Assembly: GCA_040307135.1 (NCBI GenBank)
Contig: JAWRKD010000178.1
Span: forward strand, 1-19,514
Length of the DNA: 19,514 nucleotides
From: Aminidesulfovibrio sp040307135
GTDB taxonomy: Bacteria; Desulfobacterota; Desulfovibrionia; Desulfovibrionales; Desulfovibrionaceae
Direction of reading: 5' to 3'
Numbering within the stretch: position 1 is the first letter of the stretch; each line of letters starts with the position of its first letter. Made by a program: the position numbers and the translations under genes. Under the pieces are notes generated by a model, which saw only the letters and a list, made by a program, of their open reading frames with translations, was not told the origin of the DNA and ran no database searches. Of the stretch, positions 7,062-13,636 are shown piece by piece.

Positions 7062-7370
7062 TCATTCCCCCAGCCGGGCCTTGAGCCCGGGTTTGTCCAC
7101 GTCGGCCCCGGAGAGCAGGCCCGCGCCGCCCGTGGCCAGGGTGGAGGACAGGCCGCGCATGCGCGCCAGCCGGTTCTTCTCGCGCTCGGCCGCCTCCTGG
7201 GCTTCTTCCTCGCGGCGGCGGCGGGACTCGGCGCGCTCGCGGGCCGCGGCTGCGGCCTGGGCCTTGGCCAGGTCGGCGGCGGACCCGCCGCGCCGGGACG
7301 AGGACATGCCCAGGGCCGACCCGGCCAGCGAGGCCACGCTGGAAATGATGCTGACGGCGGAACCGCCCAT
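7062..7370 (-). CDS. Small phage virion/tail-assembly protein, T7 gp7.3-like
   Basis: A 102-residue protein starting MGGSAVSIISSVASLAGSALG at ATG 7370, chosen over the longer frame because of the SD AAGGAGG six bases upstream. It has a Gly/Ser/Ala-rich N-terminus (about 1-20), a basic/acidic helix of Ala-Arg-Glu heptads (about 33-70) and a C-terminus with LSSTLATGGAGLLSG and a final KARLGE. Small proteins encoded just before the portal gene in T7-like podoviruses have this layout (hydrophobic start, charged middle, Gly-rich end), and T7 gp7.3 is needed for tail assembly. The identification rests mainly on position and layout, not on strong similarity. It is coupled to the portal gene by a one-base gap. 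Confidence 0.65.
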   Translation of the reverse strand: MGGSAVSIISSVASLAGSALGMSSSRRGGSAADLAKAQAAAAARERAESRRRREEEAQEAAEREKNRLARMRGLSSTLATGGAGLLSGADVDKPGLKARLGE

Positions 7371-7469
7371 GACGAACCTCCTTGGTTTGGCCGAGCCTAG
7401 CCCGGGTTTCGGGCCAATGCGGAAAAAGGGGGCGAAATGGGGGCGAAAAGCATGGAATTGACGCATTGA

Positions 7470-7490
7470 CAGGCCCCGTCCTGGGGCCTG
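7470..7490. other. Perfect 8-bp hairpin
   Basis: CAGGCCCC (7470-7477) and GGGGCCTG (7483-7490) with a 5-base loop. No T-run follows on either strand, so this is not a standard terminator; it may be part of a structured leader or small RNA. Confidence 0.5.
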
Positions 7491-7590
7491 CCCTGCGGAA
7501 CGGCCCGGCCGGACCTTGCCCTGTCCGAGTCGCGGGACACGTTCCGCGTCCGCCTTTCGCAGGGGAGGGAGCGCGGACAGGGAGGAAGAG

Positions 7591-7638
7591 AAAACCGGCG
7601 TGGCGGCGGGTCATTTTTTCTCCCGCGGCCGGTTTTTT
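7591..7638 (+). terminator. Possible rho-independent terminator, maybe bidirectional
   Basis: AAAACCGGC (7591-7599) pairs with GCCGGTTTT (7628-7636), leaving a long loop that has its own GGG/CCC pairing, and T6 (7633-7638) follows. On the opposite strand the stem also ends in TTTT. No protein gene is seen upstream on the plus strand, so it would either end a small RNA starting in 7400-7590 or insulate ercA. Confidence 0.45.
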
Positions 7639-7732
7639 GCTCCGTTTCCGTAGGCTGGAGGCCTGGAAGTGCTTGCCGGGCCGCGATCGTTTGATATATA
7701 CGCCAGGATTGCCGCGTCAAAGCTCAATTCTC

Positions 7733-7748
7733 TGGCGCGTCTCCCGCT
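7733..7748 (+). promoter_or_regulatory. Candidate sigma54 promoter for the ercA-like gene
   Basis: TGGCGCGTCTCCCGCT keeps the invariant GG-N10-GC spacing of sigma54 promoters and matches six of seven bases of the -24 element, but the -12 element is poor (CCGC for TTGC). It lies 155 bases upstream of the start codon. Consensus match only. Confidence 0.25.
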
Positions 7749-7902
7749 TTTTGGCTTGCTTCTAGAGGATAATGATTGGCTGCGCGATACAGGCGATTCC
7801 GTTGCCCGGCGTGACCTGACGCGGGCGGGATGATAAAATCGTCTTTCTCAATGACAGGATTCCGGCGGCCGCGCTATGGTCCTGGGAAAAGGCGAGGAAC
7901 GC

Positions 7903-9057
7903 ATGGCTTATTTTGATCTGCGCAAGTTCGTGGCCCCGGAGTTCGTGTTCGGGGAGGGCGCCGCCCGGCTGGTCGGGCAGTACGCCCGCAACCTGGGCGC
8001 GGGCCGGGTGCTGCTGGTCTCGGACCCCGGGGTGCGGGCCGCGGGCTGGACCGGCCTGGTGGAGAAGAGCCTGGCCGACGAGGGCCTGGAAGTGAGCCTG
8101 TTCCTGGACGTTTCGCCCAACCCCCGCGACCACGAGGTCATGGCCGGGGCCGAGCGCTACGCCCGCGACAACTGCGACAGCATCGTGGCCGTGGGCGGCG
8201 GCTCGCCCATGGACCTGGCCAAGGGCGTGGGCATCGTCTCCACCAACGGCGGCCACATCCTGCGCTTCGAGGGCGCGGACATGGTGCAGCGGCCCGGGCC
8301 GCCCCTGGTCTGCGTGCCCACCACCGCGGGCAGCTCCGCGGACGTGTCCCAGTTCGCCATCATCAACGACACCGGACGCCGCGTGAAGATCGCCATCGTG
8401 AGCAAGGCCGTGGTGGCCGACGCCGCGCTCATCGACCCCGTGCTCACCACCACCATGGACCGCGAGCTCACGGCCGAGACCGGCATGGACGCCCTGTCCC
8501 ACGCCCTGGAGGCCTTCGGCTCCAACGCCAGCTCGCCCCTCACCGACCTCCTGGCGCTGTCGGCCATGGGCCGCATCAAGAGCCACTTCGAGCGGGTCCT
8601 TGCGGACTCCGGCGACCTGCAGGCCCGCGGCGAGATGATGCTCGGCAGCCTGGAGGCGGGCCTGGCCTTCTCCAACGCCATCCTGGGGGCCGTGCACGCC
8701 ATGGCCCACAGCCTGGGCGGGTTCCTGGACCTGCCCCACGGCCTGTGCAACGCCATCCTGCTGCCCGTGGTGGTGGACCGCAATTTCGAGGCCGCGCCCG
8801 AGCGCTACATGCGCGCCGCCGAGGCCCTGGGCGTCTCGGCCCGCACGCCCAAGGCCGCCCGGCCCCGGCTCAAGGCCGCGCTCCAGGACATGGCCCGGCT
8901 GTCCGGGCTGGACCACGGCCTGGCCGACCTGGGCGTGAGCCGCGACCAGCTGCGCAGCCTGGCCGAGAAGGCCAGCCAGGACCCCTGCATGACCACCAAT
9001 CCCGCCGCCCTCACGGTGGAGGACATCGAGTCGCTGTATGAAGAGGCCCTCGGCTGA
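7903..9057 (+). CDS. ercA: ErcA-like iron-containing alcohol dehydrogenase homologue (regulatory type)
   Basis: A 384-residue group III Fe-type alcohol dehydrogenase. All four metal ligands of the family are present (Asp196, His200, His265, His279), in GMDALSHALEAF, VHAMAHSLGG and LPHGLCNA. The NAD-binding AVGGGSPMD is at 96-104 and the family signature PTTAGSSADVSQF at 139-151. The whole sequence, notably the start LRKFVAPEFVFGEGA and the DVSPNPRDHEVM segment, fits the ErcA subgroup. ErcA in Pseudomonas acts as a regulator of ethanol oxidation together with sensor proteins rather than as a main catabolic enzyme. ATG 7903 is preferred over 7876 because it follows GAGGA and matches the family start. 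Its last 20 bases overlap the GGDEF-EAL gene. The intact metal site leaves both enzyme and regulator roles possible. Confidence 0.87.
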   Translation: MAYFDLRKFVAPEFVFGEGAARLVGQYARNLGAGRVLLVSDPGVRAAGWTGLVEKSLADEGLEVSLFLDVSPNPRDHEVMAGAERYARDNCDSIVAVGGGSPMDLAKGVGIVSTNGGHILRFEGADMVQRPGPPLVCVPTTAGSSADVSQFAIINDTGRRVKIAIVSKAVVADAALIDPVLTTTMDRELTAETGMDALSHALEAFGSNASSPLTDLLALSAMGRIKSHFERVLADSGDLQARGEMMLGSLEAGLAFSNAILGAVHAMAHSLGGFLDLPHGLCNAILLPVVVDRNFEAAPERYMRAAEALGVSARTPKAARPRLKAALQDMARLSGLDHGLADLGVSRDQLRSLAEKASQDPCMTTNPAALTVEDIESLYEEALG

Positions 9058-11188
9058 GGACGTCCGCACCCGGCTCATCGGGCTGGGCGAGCGCTCGGTG
9101 CGCAAGACCTACTACCCCGAGCTCAAGGAGCGGCTCGGGGAGCTGGAGCGCTTCCGCGCCCTGCTGAACCAGGCCAGCGACGCCATCCTGGTCCTGGACG
9201 CCGACGCCCTGGCCTTCGTGGACGCCAACGAGACCGCGGCCCGCATCACCCGCCGCCCGCTCCAGGACATCCTGGGCGCCACGCCCGGCGCGGTGCTGGA
9301 CGAAGGCGCCCTGCGCGCCCTGGCCGAGGTCCTGGGCGAGACGGCCATGGGCGGCAAGAGCGGCGTGCGCGAGATCTCCGCGCACATCCTGCGCGCCGAC
9401 GGCGAGAGCGTGCCCTGCGACCTGAGCCTGCGCGTGCAGGGCTTCGAGTCGCGGCGCTACGTGCTCGTCTCGGCCCGGGACATCAGCCGCAGGCTGGCCG
9501 ACCAGCGGGCCCTGAGCGAGCGCGAGGCCTACTACAAGGCCGTGGTGGAGAGCATCGACGGCGAGATCTTCATCTGCGACGAGGAGTGCCGCATCGAGTT
9601 CGCCAACGCCCGGCTCACCAGGCGCCTGGGCCGCGACCCCCGCGGCGAACCCTGCCACAAGGCCCTGCACGGCCTGGAAAAGATGTGCCCCTGGTGCGCG
9701 GGCGGCCTGGTCAAGGACGCGCGCACCGTGAGCTACGAGGTGCAGGACAAGGACACGGGCCGCTGGAGCTTCGTGGTCCAGACCCCCATCCGCCACGCCA
9801 ACGGCCGCGTCTCGCGCCAGGTGCTCTCCTGGGACGTGACCCCGCGCAAGAAGATGGAGGAGCGGCTGCGGCACCAGGCCCTGCACGACCCCCTTACGGA
9901 CCTGGCCAACCGCACGCTCTGCCTCTCGCGCGTGGCCCAGGCCCTGGACGACTCCCGCCGCATGGGCGGCTCGTCCTTCGCCCTGCTCTTCGTGGACGTG
10001 GACCGCTTCAAGACCCTCAACGACTCCCTGGGCCACGGCTTCGGCGACGCCCTGCTGCGGGCCGTGGCCGGGCGGCTCAAGAACTGCGTGGAGGAGGGCG
10101 ACGTGGTGGCCCGCTACGGCGGGGACGAGTTCCTGCTCCTGCTCTCGGCCAGCCCGCCGCGCCGGGCCGTGCGCACGGCCAAGGGCGTGCTGGCGGCCTT
10201 CCGCAAGGACTTCGAGGTGGAGCGCCGGGCCGTGCGGCTTTCGGTGAGCGTGGGCCTGGTCCTGGTGCTGCCGGGCGAGCCGGGCACGGCCCAGGACCTG
10301 CTCCAGAGCGCGGACATCGCCATGCAGCGGGCCAAGCGCCGCGGCGGCGACCGGCTCCAGGTCTTCACCCCCTCCATGCGCGACCAGGCCCGCAAGCGCC
10401 TGGTGCTGGAAAACGACATGCGCGAGGGCCTGGCCACGGGCCAGTTCCACATGGCCTACCAGCCCATCGTGAGCCTCAAGGGCGGGCCGCGCCTCTCGGG
10501 CCTGGAGGCGCTCCTGCGCTGGAACCATCCCGAGCGCGGCCCCATCGGCCCGGGCGAGTTCGTGCCCGTGGCCGAGGAGACCGGCCGCATCGCGGACCTG
10601 GGCCGCTTCGCCCTGGAGCGGGCCTGCCGGGACATGGCCCGCTTCCGGGCCGAGGAGCCCCGGGCCGAGGCCCTGACCCTGGCCGTGAACGTCTCGGGCC
10701 GCCAGTTCAACAGCAGCCGCTTCAGCGACCAGGTGCGCCGCGCCCTGGAGGAGAGCGGCCTGCCCGGCGAGCGCCTGCGCCTGGAGGTCACCGAGACCGC
10801 CATCATGGACAACCCCGAGCTGGCCGCGGCCACGCTGAAGCGGCTCAAGGGCCTGGGCGTGTCCATCGCGGTGGACGACTTCGGCCGGGGCTATTCCTCC
10901 CTGGCCTACCTGCGCCAGCTGCCCCTGGACTGCGTCAAGATCGACCTGACCTTCGTGCGCCGGATGCTGGAATCGGCCGAGGACATGGAGATCGTCAAGG
11001 CCATCATCAACCTGGCCCACAACCTGGACCTGGCCGTGGTGGCCGAGGGCGTGGAGCGCCGCGAGCAGCAGAACCTGCTCATGCTGCTGGACTGCGAATT
11101 CGCCCAGGGCTTCTACTACGCCCGCCCCCAGGACCCGGACCAGACGCTCAAGGTCATCCGCGACTACGCGCCCGCGCCCCGCGCCTGA
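9038..11188 (+). CDS. PAS-PAS-GGDEF-EAL c-di-GMP signalling protein
   Basis: A 716-residue soluble protein. PAS 1 is at about 38-155 and PAS 2 at about 162-270. PAS 2 carries a Cys/His cluster (C206, H211, C217, C220 in CHKALHGLEKMCPWC) suited to metal or redox sensing. GGDEF is at about 278-445 with an intact RYGGDEF motif (359-365), so c-di-GMP synthesis is possible. The inhibitory RxxD site is EEGD (352-355), so product inhibition is unlikely. EAL is at about 455-705 with EALLRW (490), AVNVSGRQF, EVTETA, DDFGRGYSSL, KID and AEGVE, the metal and catalytic residues of an active phosphodiesterase. No membrane segment is seen. It overlaps the ercA-like gene by 20 bases, so the two are co-translated. 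Its 3' end overlaps a minus-strand small gene by 25 bases. Confidence 0.95.
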   Translation: MKRPSAEDVRTRLIGLGERSVRKTYYPELKERLGELERFRALLNQASDAILVLDADALAFVDANETAARITRRPLQDILGATPGAVLDEGALRALAEVLGETAMGGKSGVREISAHILRADGESVPCDLSLRVQGFESRRYVLVSARDISRRLADQRALSEREAYYKAVVESIDGEIFICDEECRIEFANARLTRRLGRDPRGEPCHKALHGLEKMCPWCAGGLVKDARTVSYEVQDKDTGRWSFVVQTPIRHANGRVSRQVLSWDVTPRKKMEERLRHQALHDPLTDLANRTLCLSRVAQALDDSRRMGGSSFALLFVDVDRFKTLNDSLGHGFGDALLRAVAGRLKNCVEEGDVVARYGGDEFLLLLSASPPRRAVRTAKGVLAAFRKDFEVERRAVRLSVSVGLVLVLPGEPGTAQDLLQSADIAMQRAKRRGGDRLQVFTPSMRDQARKRLVLENDMREGLATGQFHMAYQPIVSLKGGPRLSGLEALLRWNHPERGPIGPGEFVPVAEETGRIADLGRFALERACRDMARFRAEEPRAEALTLAVNVSGRQFNSSRFSDQVRRALEESGLPGERLRLEVTETAIMDNPELAAATLKRLKGLGVSIAVDDFGRGYSSLAYLRQLPLDCVKIDLTFVRRMLESAEDMEIVKAIINLAHNLDLAVVAEGVERREQQNLLMLLDCEFAQGFYYARPQDPDQTLKVIRDYAPAPRA

Positions 11189-11340
11189 GCCCGCGGCGGC
11201 GGCACGAAGGCCGCCTCGCGCGTGCGCCAGACGTGGCCGCAGGAGCGGCACTCCCGCACGCGGTGGATGGATTCGTTCCTCTCGTCCTCGCGGGTCTTGA
11301 TGACCCGGCAGCCGTCGTGGCCGCAGGCGGGGCAGAGCAT
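11164..11340 (-). CDS. Small NrdR-like zinc-ribbon protein (58 aa)
   Basis: ATG 11340 to TAG 11166-11164. The product begins MLCPACGHDGCRVIKTRED and continues RVRECRSCGHVWRTREA, a two-CxxC zinc ribbon (C3, C6, C31, C34) of the kind at the N-terminus of NrdR (CPxCG...RRRECxxCGxRFTTxE), without the ATP-cone. Phages often encode such small ribbons as DNA-binding or transcription factors. A strong SD, GGGAGG, precedes ATG by six bases. The gene starts 12 bases after the upstream helicase-loader-like gene, so it is the third gene of that unit. The last 25 bases overlap the end of the convergent GGDEF-EAL gene. Confidence 0.72.
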   Translation of the reverse strand: MLCPACGHDGCRVIKTREDERNESIHRVRECRSCGHVWRTREAAFVPPPRAQARGAGA

Positions 11341-11352
11341 AAAAACCTCCCT

Positions 11353-11769
11353 TCAGTTGAGCAGGCGGAAGCCCGCGTTTTCCAGCGCCTGCACCGTGGC
11401 CGTGGCCAGGCCCGCGGCGTCGGGCCGGTTGCAGTGGCCGCAACGGAAAAAGAAGCGCTCGTCCCCGCGCGCCGCGGCCAGGACCCCGGAGTCCCGGCAG
11501 TGCGGGCAGGGGGGCTGTTCGCCGGGGGCCGGGGCCAAAGCGCCCTTGTCGCCGTATTCCTCGAAGGCCAGGAGCAGGAGCCGGGCCGGGTTGGCCGGAA
11601 AGTGCGCCTCGCCCGCCTTGATCCGGGCCAGGGCGAAGTCCGCGAACGCGCCGCCCGGCAGGTGCCGCACCACCTCGTACCAGGCCTGGGCCCGCCCGGC
11701 CGTGGGCTCCTCCTTGCCGAAAAACAGGCAGAGGTCCTGGATCAGGCGCGCGAATTCCTGCTTCATCAT
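11353..11769 (-). CDS. Phage helicase-loader-like protein with zinc ribbon
   Basis: A 138-residue protein. The N-terminal half (about 5-72; AWYEVVRHLPGGAFADFALA and FPANPARLLLLAFEEY) has the pattern of phage replicative helicase loader/inhibitor N-terminal domains (G39P/gp59-like, with W at 30 and an FP-x-NP end). The C-terminal half is a zinc ribbon with CPHC (88-91) and CGHC (110-113). Such proteins load or restrain the replicative helicase at a phage origin. It lies downstream of a replisome-organiser-like gene across a 260-base gap and just upstream of a small zinc-ribbon gene. ATG 11769 and ATG 11766 are both possible; GAGGT lies seven bases upstream of the first. The family call is from pattern only. 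Confidence 0.6.
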   Translation of the reverse strand: MMKQEFARLIQDLCLFFGKEEPTAGRAQAWYEVVRHLPGGAFADFALARIKAGEAHFPANPARLLLLAFEEYGDKGALAPAPGEQPPCPHCRDSGVLAAARGDERFFFRCGHCNRPDAAGLATATVQALENAGFRLLN

Positions 11770-12029
11770 GGGTCAGACCTCGGTTCCTTCCGTATTGTTT
11801 CGCATCACAATATGTTCGCCTGCTCAGCATTTGAATAAGAATAATCACATGATGTTATGATATGATTTCGTTTTCTTTCTTGCCATGGATGGGGGTTTTG
11901 ACTTGTCATCCCCATGAGCCGGTTGCCGGGCAGAAAGTGCATGCTGCAGACATGGCCGTCCGGCTTCGCCGGTCCTTCTTCTCCTCTTCCGCCCCCGTTC
12001 TCGCGGAGCGACCATCCCGCCATCTCCCC
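11770..12029. other. AT-rich gap inside the phage replication module
   Basis: No gene is supported. It holds the only clearly AT-rich stretch nearby (11828-11880) with three ATGAT copies, a dyad TATTGT-N8-ACAATA (11793-11812) just upstream of the helicase-loader-like gene, a nested dyad (11889-11915) and a CCGGC-TTC-GCCGG hairpin (11960-11972). Possible roles are a promoter or operator for the downstream pair, or a replication origin. Confidence 0.4.
11849..11866. repeat. Three ATGAT repeats in an AT-rich stretch
   Basis: ATGAT at 11849-11853, 11857-11861 and 11862-11866, between the two replication-type genes. Short and possibly chance. Confidence 0.3.
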
Positions 12030-12716
12030 TCATTTCTCCCCCTCCCGCGCCCAGGCCAAAAGCCCGCTCTCCCTCCCCGCCGCCGGGCCGGGCCGGTCGC
12101 TCCAGCGGGCCTGGGCCAGCCAGGTGGCCGGCGCCGGGATGAACCGCCCCTCCTCGCGCCGCCACTGGGCCGAGACCGCCTGCTCGGACAGCGCGGCCAG
12201 CAGCTCGTCCAGGGGCGGCCGGGCCTCGGCCGCCAGCCAGGCCTCCAGCGCGGCCTTGCGCCCCATCTTGCGCGGATACGCGGCCCAGAACGCCCCGAAG
12301 TCCCGGAGCTGTGCTGGGTCATGTTCTTCCTGGCTTGTGGATGGGCGGGGCGCGGGCTGGCTCGCGGCGGATTGCGGGCTCCTGGCGGGCGGGACCTGCT
12401 GGTAACGCCCCCAGTTCACGATGGAAATCACGGTGCAGCGGGAGGACGGGGCGCGGGCGATCATGCCCAGGCCCTCGGCCAGGGAGAGCAGGGAGCGCAC
12501 CTCGGCCTGGGTCAGGCCCGTGTCGGCCGCGGCGTTGCGCCGGGTGAGCACGAACTGGCCGGGCAGGAGCTCCACGGCCCGGCGGCCCACGACGACCCGG
12601 TGGGTGCGGTGGCTGGCCTTGAGCAGGCAGTAGGTCCACAGCCGCCAGAGCTTGGGGTCGCGCCAGGCCTCGGAGCCGAGGCTCCTGCGCCAGAGTTGGA
12701 CATAGCCGCGGTGCAT
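12030..12716 (-). CDS. Phage replisome-organiser-like protein (winged-helix N-terminal domain)
   Basis: A 228-residue protein built like many temperate-phage replication initiators. The N-terminal domain (about 1-105) starts GYVQLWRRSLGSEAW, has LWTYCLLKASH, the PGQFVLTRRNAA segment and a winged helix ending in VISIVNWGRYQ. A Pro/Ser/Gln linker follows (about 106-135). The C-terminal domain (about 140-215) has FWAAYPRKMGRKAALEAW and GRFIPAPATWLAQARW, typical of phage O/DnaT-like primosome proteins that recruit the helicase loader. SD GGGAGG lies six bases before ATG 12716. It is divergent from the repressor across 118 bases, the usual immunity-region layout, so the repressor probably controls it. 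Confidence 0.82.
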   Translation of the reverse strand: MHRGYVQLWRRSLGSEAWRDPKLWRLWTYCLLKASHRTHRVVVGRRAVELLPGQFVLTRRNAAADTGLTQAEVRSLLSLAEGLGMIARAPSSRCTVISIVNWGRYQQVPPARSPQSAASQPAPRPSTSQEEHDPAQLRDFGAFWAAYPRKMGRKAALEAWLAAEARPPLDELLAALSEQAVSAQWRREEGRFIPAPATWLAQARWSDRPGPAAGRESGLLAWAREGEK

Positions 12717-12834
12717 GGGGTCCTCCCGGCCCCTGGATAGTCAATTGACCATAAAAAAGTCAAGAGCATTTGCTTTTCGTCTTTAGACAAACGACAATAT
12801 TTTGTGGCACAAGGGAGGGAACCAGGAGGCGGAC
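12717..12834. promoter_or_regulatory. Divergent phage control region with operator-like palindrome
   Basis: It lies between the replication gene (minus) and the repressor (plus). It contains the perfect palindrome GTCAATTGAC (12740-12749) and a further half-site GTCAA (12759-12763) 19 bases along. A minus-strand promoter candidate is TTGACT (12763-12758), 18 bases, TATCCA (12739-12734), a weak match with a very short leader. A plus-strand candidate for the repressor is TTGCTT (12770-12775), 17 bases, GACAAT (12793-12798). A second dyad, ACAATATTTTGT (12794-12805), overlaps the latter. The palindrome sits inside the candidate minus-strand promoter, as expected if the repressor blocks the replication genes. 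Confidence 0.55.
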
Positions 12835-13569
12835 ATGGGCTTTTCCGAGGACGTGCGCAAGGCGCTGTCCGCGCGCATCGGACAGGGCGGGCCGTTTGCC
12901 AACAAGCGCCAGATGGCCGAGGCCCTGGCCCTGGACCCGTCGCAGCTGGGCCGCTTCCTCAAGGGCGAGCGCGGGCTCACGGTGGAGAGCCTGGGCCGGG
13001 TCCTGGACGGGCTCGGCGCGCGGCTGGAGTTTCCCGGCGGCGGCGACTCGGCCCGGCAGGTCTGCTTTGTGTCCGCTGACAAAATTCCCGCGGCCCGGGA
13101 CATGCCCGGCCCCCGGCCCGAGGACTTCGTGGCCGTGCCCCTGGTCTCGCTGGAGACCGCGGCGTCCGCCGGGCTCATCCCGGAAAGCCTGGTCCAGGGC
13201 TGGCTCCTGGTCTGGCGCGACCAGGATTCCCTGCGCCGCCGCACGGACCTGGCCGCGGCCCGGGTGCCCGAGGGCGACCTGGCCATGGTCCCGGTCCTGC
13301 ATCCCGGCGACCTGGTGCTGGTGGACCGCGCCGACCGCGCCCCGCACCACGGCGGGCTGGTGCTGGCGGCCGGGGTCTCGGGCCCGGCGCGCATCCGGCG
13401 GGCGGCCCTGCGCTCCGGCGAGAACGACGCCGAACTCGTGCTCTACAGCGACAATCCCCGCGAATACCCGCCGCAGTCCCTGCTCCTCGCGCGCGACCTC
13501 TCCGGCGACCCGGCCAAGGCCCTGGCCGGCCGCGTGCTCTTCGCCTGGAGCGACATGACGAGGAAATAA
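12835..13569 (+). CDS. CI/LexA-like phage repressor (XRE HTH plus S24-type domain, catalytic dyad apparently lost)
   Basis: A 244-residue protein. ATG 12835 is preferred to upstream non-ATG starts because AGGAGG ends six bases before it. The XRE-type helix-turn-helix is at about 20-65 (NKRQMAEALALDPSQLGRFL followed by KGERGLTVESLGRVL). Residues about 98-240 match the S24/LexA C-terminal fold: VPLV start, an Ala-Gly pair at 112-113 in the usual cleavage region, PVLHPGDLVLVDRAD and a GRVLFAW end. The nucleophile motif GDSMxP reads GDLAMVP (147-153), with Ala150 where Ser is expected. The usual Lys in the IxVKRL strand reads RIRRA (186-190). Self-cleavage after RecA activation is therefore unlikely. 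Divergent from the replication gene, as in temperate phages; three defence-like genes follow on the same strand. Confidence 0.83.
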   Translation: MGFSEDVRKALSARIGQGGPFANKRQMAEALALDPSQLGRFLKGERGLTVESLGRVLDGLGARLEFPGGGDSARQVCFVSADKIPAARDMPGPRPEDFVAVPLVSLETAASAGLIPESLVQGWLLVWRDQDSLRRRTDLAAARVPEGDLAMVPVLHPGDLVLVDRADRAPHHGGLVLAAGVSGPARIRRAALRSGENDAELVLYSDNPREYPPQSLLLARDLSGDPAKALAGRVLFAWSDMTRK

Positions 13570-13580
13570 AGGACCGCCTA

Positions 13581-13609
13581 TTGAAATTTATTGATATGCC
13601 CGCTACGTT
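13581..13609 (+). promoter_or_regulatory. Candidate sigma70 promoter for the DuOB-DUF488 cassette
   Basis: TTGAAA (13581-13586), a 17-base AT-rich spacer and TACGTT (13604-13609), about 27 bases upstream of the DuOB start. It suggests the cassette can be expressed independently of the repressor gene ending 11 bases earlier. The -10 is a weak match. Confidence 0.4.
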
Positions 13610-13636
13610 TTGCCGAGCACAGGAATCGGAGGGCGT

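Larger units (their letters stand above)
7371..7902. other. 532-bp intergenic region between phage module and ercA-like gene
   Basis: No protein gene is supported. It holds the start of the minus-strand phage unit (7371-7380, SD) and tandem gggggcgaaa copies near 7426-7450. It also holds several stem-forming segments (7470-7490, 7519-7582, 7591-7636), a T6 run, and the likely promoter zone of the plus-strand ercA-like gene (7680-7902), which is less GC-rich than its surroundings. Confidence 0.5.

Noticed and set aside
7762..9105. 447-codon minus-strand frame opposite the ercA-like gene
   Set aside because: Histidine/glycine/alanine-rich shadow; the plus-strand frame has all Fe-ADH motifs.
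9011..11848. Very long antisense open frame (945 codons) opposite the GGDEF-EAL gene, and a 750-codon plus frame at 9586-11838
   Set aside because: Both are low-complexity Gly/Ala/Arg/Pro/His translations in a region already explained by PAS-GGDEF-EAL; they arise from GC-rich codon bias and match no domain.
11845..12015. Possible 56-residue basic protein (minus) just after the replication gene
   Set aside because: There is an SD-like GGGGAG, but the translation is low-complexity, unlike any family I know, and composition changes abruptly within it.
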